Assembly (NCBI GenBank): GCA_020855015.1
Contig: JAHKLP010000014.1
Coordinates: forward strand, 1 to 11,003
Reading direction: 5' to 3'
DNA from: Methanobacterium sp.
GTDB taxonomy: Archaea; Methanobacteriota; Methanobacteria; Methanobacteriales; Methanobacteriaceae
DNA length: 11,003 nt
Of the stretch, positions 1 through 5,577 are shown one piece after another; the stretch's first letter is position 1, and each line of letters opens with the position of its first letter. The notes beneath the pieces were generated by a model, which saw only the letters and a list, made by a program, of their open reading frames with translations, made no database searches and had not been told where the DNA came from. The translations under genes were made by a program, and so were the position numbers.

Positions 1-65
<65 letters not shown>

Positions 66-66
66 C

Positions 67-140
<74 letters not shown>

Positions 141-259
141 TTACTCATCATGGTAATTTATTCTTCAGATAAAAAGGATATTGAAATCACTTATTATTAC
201 TGATTTTAAAAAAGATGATTATTTCTTACTTAATAATATTTAGAGTTTTATTAAAATAG

Positions 260-292
260 AAAAATTAGATTATAAAATTAAATCTGTTTTTT
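260..292. terminator. Possible bidirectional terminator
   Basis: Stem AGATT (267-271) pairs with AATCT (281-285) across a nine-base AT loop. A run of six T (287-292) follows on the plus strand, and a run of five T lies on the other side for the minus strand (264-260). It sits between the plus-strand tRNAs and the 3' end of the minus-strand CBS gene, where a shared terminator is expected. The stem is short and AT-only, so in practice the T-runs alone may do the work, as is usual in archaea. Confidence 0.35.
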
Positions 293-317
293 ATATATTA
301 ATCATAGTTAAAAGGTT

Positions 318-719
318 TCAAGCAGGTACTAATAATTCTGCGGCAACCATTCGACATATATCCGTCTTTGTGATTACTCCAACAGGTTTACCATCTGATA
401 ATACTAATAAACCCGAAATATCAGCCCTTAACATGAGATTAGCCGCATCTTCGATTCCTTCATCAGCAGAGATGGTGATAACTTCTTTGGACATTATATC
501 TGTAATTTGCAGGGAAACTGCATCTTTAGCAGAAGGTTTAATGGTTCCAAGGACTCCTATCAGATCCGAATAGGAAACAACACCTAAAGGTTCTCCTCCT
601 TCATCCATAACAAAAAGTCTTCTGACCCCTTCTTTGTACATTTTTTGAAAAGCTTCTGCTGGACGAGTATTTGGAGTAATGGTTATAACACCCTGGTTCA
701 TAGCATCTTTAACTATCAT
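318..719 (-). CDS. Stand-alone two-CBS-domain protein
   Basis: The product is 133 aa with two CBS domains and nothing else: CBS1 at about residues 4-55 (VKDAMNQGVITITPNTRPAE through GVVSYSDLIG) and CBS2 at about 73-124 (TDIMSKEVITISADEGIEDA through GVITKTDICRM). Each has the typical D-x-M start and the G-V-[IV]-[ST]-x-[ST]-D-[IL] end. Such Bateman modules bind adenine nucleotides or SAM and act as sensors; the ligand and partner cannot be told from sequence. An ATG at 731 opens the frame, but GGGTGA just inside that frame ends four bases before the ATG at 719 and is a good Shine-Dalgarno site. I therefore start at 719, which also begins directly at the domain (MIVKDAMN). A possible minus-strand TATA element (AAATTATA) lies at about 785-792. 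The gene is divergent from nikR. Confidence 0.9.
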   Translation of the reverse strand: MIVKDAMNQGVITITPNTRPAEAFQKMYKEGVRRLFVMDEGGEPLGVVSYSDLIGVLGTIKPSAKDAVSLQITDIMSKEVITISADEGIEDAANLMLRADISGLLVLSDGKPVGVITKTDICRMVAAELLVPA

Positions 720-802
720 TTTTTCACCCATATATGATCATCATTGAACAATTACATTGTTAATTATGCCATCACATCACTAGTATAATTTTAGTTTAAA
801 TG

Positions 803-838
803 AATTGATTTTTTCGGAGGAATCAATTATCATTTTTT
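803..838 (+). other. Inverted repeat with GGAGG in its loop, then T-run
   Basis: AATTGATT (803-810) is the reverse complement of AATCAATT (821-828). The ten-base loop contains CGGAGG. A run of six T (833-838) follows shortly after on the plus strand. It resembles an intrinsic terminator or a leader hairpin, but no plus-strand gene ends upstream of it. Function unknown. Confidence 0.35.
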
Positions 839-948
839 GTCCAAAAATTTTTTAATAAAATTTATCTAATAGAAAATGAATTAAAAACTTCTAAAAATGT
901 TTTAATACTGCTAAAAACATCATATTGAGCCCTTAAGAAGTGATAATG

Positions 949-965
949 CCAAGGTTTATATATTA
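949..965 (+). promoter_or_regulatory. Distal TATA box upstream of nikR
   Basis: TTTATATA at 955-962 is a near-ideal archaeal TATA element, although the bases before it (GCCAAGG) are not a strong BRE. Transcription would start near 980-985. That would give nikR a leader of about 120 bases containing the repeats at 983-1029. Confidence 0.5.
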
Positions 966-982
966 AGATTTTTATACTAGAT

Positions 983-1029
983 CAAAAATTGTTCATATTC
1001 TATGTCCAAAAATTGTTGCCCATAGGCAA
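983..1029. promoter_or_regulatory. Candidate operator: direct repeats plus palindrome
   Basis: CAAAAATTGTT occurs at 983-993 and again at 1007-1017, 24 bases apart. The second copy runs into an inverted repeat TTGCC-CATA-GGCAA (1016-1029). The block lies just after the distal TATA box and just before the proximal one, where a repressor could block either. NikR commonly autoregulates, so NikR is one candidate. The half-sites do not match the E. coli GTATGA/TCATAC operator that I know. Confidence 0.4.
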
Positions 1030-1046
1030 TATTCGATTTTTTCTGC

Positions 1047-1062
1047 AACATTTAAATACTAT
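1047..1062 (+). promoter_or_regulatory. Proximal TATA box of nikR
   Basis: TTTAAATA at 1051-1058, preceded by GCAACA, is positioned to start transcription near 1076-1082. That gives a leader of about 25-30 bases that still includes the Shine-Dalgarno site GGAGGG (1092-1097). Confidence 0.4.
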
Positions 1063-1106
1063 AAAACAGTAATATAATATTAAAAATATATGGAGGGAAC
1101 AACTTG

Positions 1107-1511
1107 ATGAGAATAAGCATGTCGCTACCAAAAAAGTTGTTAAATGAGTTCGACGAAGTATTAAAAGACAGAGGATATCAATCAAGATCTAAAGGTATCA
1201 GAGATGCACTTAAAGATTACATTGTCCGCTATCAGTGGATGAAAGAAATGGAAGGTGACCGAATAGGTATCATTGCCGTTATATACGACCACCACTACAC
1301 CGGAGTTATGGAAGACCTTACGGACATCCAGCACGACTTCCGAGAATACATTAACGCAGTTATGCACGTCCACATGACAGAAAAATACTGTCTAGAAGTA
1401 ATAGTAGTTAAAGGAGACGTTAAATACATCCGAGGCCTAACAGAAAAGATAATGAGGCTTAAAGGCGTTGAACACGTTAAATTAACCAGTACTGCCAGCG
1501 GACAAAAGTGA
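1107..1511 (+). CDS. nikR: NikR, nickel-responsive transcriptional regulator
   Basis: The product is 134 aa, the usual NikR length. Residues 1-45 form the ribbon-helix-helix DNA-binding domain (RISMSLPKKLLNEFDEVL, then YQSRSKGIRDAL). Residues 52-134 form the ACT-like tetramerisation and metal domain. The four square-planar nickel ligands of E. coli NikR (His76, His87, His89, Cys95) are all present at the same residue numbers here: QH76, MH87-V-H89, YC95. The protein should therefore sense Ni(II) and control nickel uptake or nickel-enzyme genes, which methanogens need for hydrogenases and methyl-CoM reductase. GGAGGG at 1092-1097 lies nine bases before ATG 1107; a TTG immediately before it (1104) is a less likely start. 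The gene is divergent from the CBS gene and upstream of a hydrogenase-maturation protease, which fits a nickel theme. Confidence 0.96.
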   Translation: MRISMSLPKKLLNEFDEVLKDRGYQSRSKGIRDALKDYIVRYQWMKEMEGDRIGIIAVIYDHHYTGVMEDLTDIQHDFREYINAVMHVHMTEKYCLEVIVVKGDVKYIRGLTEKIMRLKGVEHVKLTSTASGQK

Positions 1512-1544
1512 TAAGAATAATTTATTTAAATTTATGAAAACAGG

Positions 1545-2315
1545 ATGAAAATCCCATCCTATCAACAAAACTTGCTATCAGATACCCAACGACTGACAGC
1601 GTTTTATGAAGCCATAAACGAAAAATCAAGAGGTATCGTCTACGATTTAGGGACTGGTTCCGGAGTATTTAGCTCATGGGCCTCCCCTTTAGCTAGTTTT
1701 GTGTATGCAGTAGAAAAGGATCACCCTACAGCTAAATTTGCCCAAAAAAATCTTAAATCGTTTAAAAACATTACCATAAAAATAAACGATGCAAGAAATA
1801 TTACTTTTAATGAGAAAGCAGACTTGATAATCTGTGAAATGATGGACACTGCTCTTATTGATGAAGAACAGGTCCCAGTCCTTAATTCTGTCCGAAAATA
1901 CCTTAAAAAAAATGGGGATATTATTCCTTGTGCTGTTTTTAATGGATTAGAAGCAATTTATCTCAAAAATAACCACCCCATTTATCAAGAGGACGAATCT
2001 GCACAGTATGAATTGAGAAGTAAGCTTGTCATCTATGATACAATTGATTTTAAGAAACACATTAAAGAGAATGTTAAATACCAGATCACTATTCCCATTA
2101 ACACTGCGGGCACAGTTTCAGGGATAAAGATCACCACTTTCACGCTTTTAACACCCCAACTCATCTGTGGCCCAACACCAATGCTAAACCCACCTCTTCT
2201 AATTCCAACCAACCAATTAAATATGAAAAAGGGAGAGAATATTATAGTAAACCTCGAATATACAATGGGAGGTGGATTAGATACCCTTAGAGCATCAATT
2301 AAAAGATTTCCTTAA
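1545..2315 (+). CDS. PRMT-like class I SAM-dependent methyltransferase
   Basis: The product is 256 aa. SAM-binding motif I is VYDLGTGSG (residues 32-40). The acidic residue that binds the SAM ribose is in AVEKD (E57). NDARN (81-85) is the usual post-II position. The segment CEMMDTALIDEE (97-108) resembles the double-E loop of protein arginine methyltransferases: E98 and E107 are nine apart, as are E144 and E153 of PRMT1. The C-terminal half (about 128-256) is predicted mostly beta and would match the PRMT barrel, but I see no THW motif, so arginine as substrate is unproven. The start ATG follows ACAGG, a weak ribosome site, 33 bases after nikR; TTTATTTAAATTTA in the gap could also be a promoter. 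The 3' end overlaps the next reading frame. An RNA or small-molecule methyltransferase remains possible. Confidence 0.75.
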   Translation: MKIPSYQQNLLSDTQRLTAFYEAINEKSRGIVYDLGTGSGVFSSWASPLASFVYAVEKDHPTAKFAQKNLKSFKNITIKINDARNITFNEKADLIICEMMDTALIDEEQVPVLNSVRKYLKKNGDIIPCAVFNGLEAIYLKNNHPIYQEDESAQYELRSKLVIYDTIDFKKHIKENVKYQITIPINTAGTVSGIKITTFTLLTPQLICGPTPMLNPPLLIPTNQLNMKKGENIIVNLEYTMGGGLDTLRASIKRFP

Positions 2316-2763
2316 AGACCATCATAAAGTAGTAATACTGGGTATTGGGAATGATATGAGAGGGGATGATGGAGTAGGATCTGTTCTGGCCCAGGAACTA
2401 TCAAAAAGGTTCATTAAAACAGCTAATATTAAAGTTTTTGATGGAAAAACCGTGCCGGAAAATTTCACTGGCGCCATAAGAGAAGAACATCCCAGCCATA
2501 TAATTCTGCTGGATGCCGTTGAAATGAACAAAAAACCAGGACACATTAAAGTAATTGCCAAAGAACAAATCGCAAACTACAACATATCCACACATGCCAT
2601 GCCCTTATCTTTCTTAATTAAATATCTGGAATCAACATGCCCGGCAGAACTGATTATTCTGGGAATACAACCCAAAAATATGAACTTAGTTAATGAATTA
2701 TCAGTTGAAGTTCAAAAAAGCATGAATCTAATCCTAAAATTGTTTAAACTTCTTTTAAAATAA
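2281..2763 (+). CDS. hycI: HycI-type hydrogenase maturation endopeptidase, apparent AUA start
   Basis: This family cleaves the C-terminal tail of [NiFe]-hydrogenase large subunits after nickel insertion. From the proposed start the protein is 160 aa. Strand 1 and the metal loop read KVVILGIGNDMRGDDGVG (16-33). The second metal aspartate is D78 in LLDAVEMNKKPG, and the metal histidine is H105 in STHAMPLS. LGIQPK (128-132) is typical of HycI. The first ATG is at 2356, but starting there deletes the first beta strand and GIGN, leaving MRGDDGVG at the N terminus. Upstream in frame there is no ATG, GTG or TTG before an in-frame TAG at 2278-2280. A perfect GGAGGTG (2268-2274) ends at the right distance from the ATA codon at 2281, giving an N terminus (M)PLEHQLKDFLKDHHK of the expected type. 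The gene then overlaps the methyltransferase by 35 bases. Family is secure; the start is the uncertain part (2356 is the conventional alternative). Confidence 0.85.
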   Translation: MPLEHQLKDFLKDHHKVVILGIGNDMRGDDGVGSVLAQELSKRFIKTANIKVFDGKTVPENFTGAIREEHPSHIILLDAVEMNKKPGHIKVIAKEQIANYNISTHAMPLSFLIKYLESTCPAELIILGIQPKNMNLVNELSVEVQKSMNLILKLFKLLLK

Positions 2764-3056
2764 TATCTTTGAATATAATTATTATTTGTTGATCATTTTA
2801 TAAAAAGGACCTGTTGAAATTAAGTTAGTGTTGTAATATTTTGTTCTGTGTAGTATAAATTTTAGATTAACAACTGAGTTTAAAAAATAATAAATTAGAT
2901 AACTCAAAAGGGAACATCAAAAATATAAACATACTTCTAAAACCTTAAACTAAAAGATTTACTAATAAATTTTCAAGAAAAAGATAGTGATAATAATAAC
3001 ATTTCATAGGCTATTCTCTTAAAAAATTATTATTAAACAATTAATCAGGATTTACC
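2764..3056. other. AT-rich spacer before the ATP-grasp gene
   Basis: This stretch of 293 bases holds no convincing ORF or RNA gene. Several TATA-like stretches occur (TATAAATT near 2855, AAAAATATAAAC at 2919-2930), but none is at a convincing distance from the ATG at 3057, so the promoter cannot be placed. The 12-mer at 2919-2930 recurs at 4378-4389 before the mraY homologue. Confidence 0.4.
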
Positions 3057-4202
3057 ATGAAATTACTGTTCATAGGGGCACGTCTATTTGATGATGTTGC
3101 CATTTACACTAAAGAAAAAGGCATAACCTCTGTTCTAACAGAATCAAATCCCAAGGCACAGAATTTAGATCTGGCTGATTCATATCACATTGTACCCAGA
3201 GGAATGGAACATCCCAAAGAGATTGCTATTAAAGAAGATGTTGATGGAGTAGTGCCTCTTATCGGGATTGATGGACCTTTGAAAGAAGTGGCTCTTCTGA
3301 AGGAAGAATTAGAAAGCGATTATGGTTTGCCGGTGGTTGCTTCACCCCTAGAAGCAGTTTCAATCGCAGAGGACAAAGTTAAAACCAAAGAATTCCTCCT
3401 AAAAAATGATATCAAAACCCCTGAATATGATCTAATCAGTTCTGGCCAAAAGATACCCAAAAAATATCCATTGGTTCTTAAACAAGCCCTTGGACAGGGT
3501 GGTAAAGATATAAAAATCGCCTTATCACAAGAAGATGTTCAGGGTTACTTGGAAAAATTTGACACTGCCCTTGCTGAACGTTTTATAGAGGGAATTGAAA
3601 TATCAGTAGAAATATTGAGATGGAAAAATCATTCTGTGCCCCTGATTCCTGTCTCTAAAGGAAAAACAACTCTTGACGGTATCCATCCCCTGGAAAAGTT
3701 GAAAAAAGCCCCACTTCACATAAATGATGCCACTTTAGATGCAAAAACCAACAATTACAACCAGGCCATTAGGAATATCGCTTCATATATTGCAGATCTC
3801 TTGAATATTGAGGGAACTGCAGATTTGGACTTGATATTTAATAGATCTAATAAAAATACTTATGTTCTAGAGATAAACACAAGACCTAGTGGTACCCGCT
3901 ACTTGACAGCTGCATCTTCTGACATAAATCCATTACATGAAATTGTGGATATGGCCACCGGATCATGGAAGAATAAAAAAGTTTCTAAACGAATGAAAGA
4001 GTATTATGCGCTGGAAATACCAGTGGGCGATTATTTCAGTGACAAAAATAATTATCATTTTCGAGAATTCCACGGAGAAAACAGCTGGATTATCCACGGA
4101 CCTTCTAATCACCAGAGGATAACCATTCGAGGGAACGATAAAAAAAATGCTCTTAAAACAGCTGCCCGGCTCAATTTGAATCTGGATACTATCAGAAATT
4201 AA
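3057..4202 (+). CDS. CarB-like ATP-grasp protein of the pseudomurein cluster
   Basis: The product is 381 aa and is an ATP-grasp ligase. It has an N-terminal pre-ATP-grasp Rossmann-like domain (KLLFIGARLFDDVAIYTKEK, about 1-100). The ATP-grasp domain (about 105-300) includes the nucleotide lysine and glycine-rich loop (PLVLKQALGQGGKDI, 138-152), AERFIEGIEISVE (173-185), the metal residue region TADLDLIF (254-261) and the metal site LEINTRPSGT (271-280; E272, N274, R276). A C-terminal part of about 80 residues is less characteristic. It resembles half of carbamoyl-phosphate synthase large subunit, but a single ATP-grasp unit of this size with no CarA beside it is not a CPSase. Proteins of this kind are reported in pseudomurein gene clusters of Methanobacteriales; an amide-bond ligation on the wall precursor is inferred. 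The start ATG has only a weak upstream site (TCAGGA). Confidence 0.85.
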   Translation: MKLLFIGARLFDDVAIYTKEKGITSVLTESNPKAQNLDLADSYHIVPRGMEHPKEIAIKEDVDGVVPLIGIDGPLKEVALLKEELESDYGLPVVASPLEAVSIAEDKVKTKEFLLKNDIKTPEYDLISSGQKIPKKYPLVLKQALGQGGKDIKIALSQEDVQGYLEKFDTALAERFIEGIEISVEILRWKNHSVPLIPVSKGKTTLDGIHPLEKLKKAPLHINDATLDAKTNNYNQAIRNIASYIADLLNIEGTADLDLIFNRSNKNTYVLEINTRPSGTRYLTAASSDINPLHEIVDMATGSWKNKKVSKRMKEYYALEIPVGDYFSDKNNYHFREFHGENSWIIHGPSNHQRITIRGNDKKNALKTAARLNLNLDTIRN

Positions 4203-4284
4203 AGTTATATAAGATTATTAAAATAACTTGATGAGATAAAAAAATCATCGGAAAAAAAATAGGATGGTTCATCATTTTAAGTTA
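4202..4284. repeat. Short inverted repeats after the ATP-grasp stop
   Basis: AAGTTAT (4202-4208) pairs with ATAACTT (4223-4229). The latter, extended by GATGA (4230-4234), can also pair with TCATC (4269-4273) and AAGTTA (4279-4284). Alternative hairpins are possible. It may be part of the transcript end, but no T-run follows. The remaining spacer to 4478 is AT-rich and holds nothing else that I can support, apart from the TATA-like AAAAATATAAAC at 4378-4389. Confidence 0.3.
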
Positions 4285-4478
4285 AAGAGCAAATTAGAAG
4301 TTCAGAATAATAAAAAAAGACAAATAATACTTATAGATAATAGATAATTATAATTTAGAGTAAGTAAAAGGTCATTTAAAAATATAAACTAAACAGTTCC
4401 CAGAATTAATCATTAAAATTTATCCAACAGTTTAATTCCACTATTTGGGTAACAAAAAGTTTATTATCAGGTGGTAAA

Positions 4479-5555
4479 TTGAGCAATACAGAGAATCTGA
4501 TTTTAGGATTCATTATAACTTTTTTAGCAACAGTTCTATTCACATACTTCGTTCGCAAAATATTATTAGATGCGGATATAACTGACAGCCCCATTGTAAC
4601 CGAACACAAACACAAAACAGGCACACCCACTATGGGTGGTCTGGCCATTCTCCTAGGAGCAGCACTGGCTGCATCCCTATATTGCAACCAGAAAAACCTT
4701 TTGCTCACTGTCCTGATTATGTTAAGTTCAGGTGTTGTTGGTTTACTGGATGATTTATTAGGATTAAAGATCAAAGAAGTGCAAAAAGTAGCATGTAACA
4801 TAAGCTCAGAACCAATATTCATTGGACGTTTAACTCTTAAACCCGGAGAAGAAGCACGAGTAGCCACTGAAAAGGCAAAAAAAGATCTACCCAACTTACT
4901 AGAACACGGAAAAGTTGAAATAACTGGTGAAACTCCAATAAAAAGTGAAGTGAAAGAAAGAGATAAGATAATTGCCCAAATTGTACTTGGAATTTTCCTC
5001 GTAGCCACAGCCGGAGTTAGTACAAGTGTTTTGGGATTTGAAGCCGGGATTCTTATTATTCCTATAATAATATTCGGAGTGATAGGTTCTATTAATTCAG
5101 TGAATCTTATTGATGGGATGGATGGACTAGCAGCTGGCATATTAACCATCGCATCAGCTTCATGTGCTATTTTTTCCGTCATTAATGGAAACTTTAATGC
5201 AGCACTACCATTTGCAATATTAACAGCAGTTTCACTTGGTTTTTTAGTATTCAACCGTTATCCTGCCAGTATAATCATGGGTGACACTGGGGCTTTTGCT
5301 CTGGGTGCGGGTTATATTACTGCAGGTTTTTTGGGAGATTTAATTTACTTTGCAGTTATTGCTCTGGCCATACCTATTATTTCAGTAGTGATTAGTCTTA
5401 TGCACCGTGCTCATATCATTAAATTACCAGTTGAACCATTACACCATACTTTGCATTACAAGGGACTCTCTGAGAAAAAAATAGTTGCCCTTTACTGGTC
5501 TATTACTCTAATAATTTGTTTGTTAGCCATCTTAATTTACCAATTCATGTTCTAA
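4479..5555 (+). CDS. mraY: MraY-like polyprenyl-phosphate sugar-phosphate transferase
   Basis: This is a 358-aa integral membrane protein of glycosyltransferase family 4 (MraY/WecA/AGPT superfamily). It transfers a phospho-sugar (here presumably sugar-peptide) from a UDP carrier to a polyprenyl phosphate, the first membrane step of wall-precursor synthesis. Visible motifs are HKTGTPTMGG (45-54), the Mg aspartates GLLDDLLG (88-95; D91, D92), NSVNLIDGMDGLAAG (206-220), IIMGDTGAFALGAG (265-278) and PVEPLHHTLHYKG (317-329), the equivalent of the MraY histidine motif. PTMGG and the HH motif place it nearer MraY than WecA. About ten hydrophobic segments are seen. A hydrophilic stretch of roughly 65 residues (98-163) sits after the DD motif, longer than in bacterial MraY. 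The start is TTG at 4479, four bases after the strong site AGGTGG (4469-4474). The next gene follows after 22 bases. Confidence 0.92.
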   Translation: MSNTENLILGFIITFLATVLFTYFVRKILLDADITDSPIVTEHKHKTGTPTMGGLAILLGAALAASLYCNQKNLLLTVLIMLSSGVVGLLDDLLGLKIKEVQKVACNISSEPIFIGRLTLKPGEEARVATEKAKKDLPNLLEHGKVEITGETPIKSEVKERDKIIAQIVLGIFLVATAGVSTSVLGFEAGILIIPIIIFGVIGSINSVNLIDGMDGLAAGILTIASASCAIFSVINGNFNAALPFAILTAVSLGFLVFNRYPASIIMGDTGAFALGAGYITAGFLGDLIYFAVIALAIPIISVVISLMHRAHIIKLPVEPLHHTLHYKGLSEKKIVALYWSITLIICLLAILIYQFMF

Positions 5556-5577
5556 TAATTTGAGGATAATTACTATA

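Noticed and set aside
1534..1548. A four-codon upstream frame (MKTG) overlapping the methyltransferase start
   Set aside because: It has no ribosome site and is too short to be distinguished from chance, though its TGA overlaps the ATG of the gene.
2266..2315. A methyltransferase-protease fusion by frameshift, or read-through of the TAG at 2278-2280 as pyrrolysine
   Set aside because: The methyltransferase ends at a normal TAA with a complete-looking C terminus, there is no clear slippery site, the frame before the TAG encodes nothing protease-like, and a Shine-Dalgarno site is correctly placed for independent initiation.
3057..4202. Carbamoyl-phosphate synthase large subunit
   Set aside because: At 381 aa it holds one ATP-grasp unit, not two, lacks the allosteric and ammonia-handling parts, and has no carA neighbour; the context is wall synthesis.
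4226..4250. A C box-like TTGATGA with nearby TCATC
   Set aside because: It is a chance inverted repeat in AT-rich DNA, with no D box at the right distance.
4406..5254. A long minus-strand open frame opposite the mraY homologue
   Set aside because: It lies antisense to a gene with all family motifs, its translation is rich in Ser, Pro and Ile without any recognisable domain, and it looks like a frame shadow.
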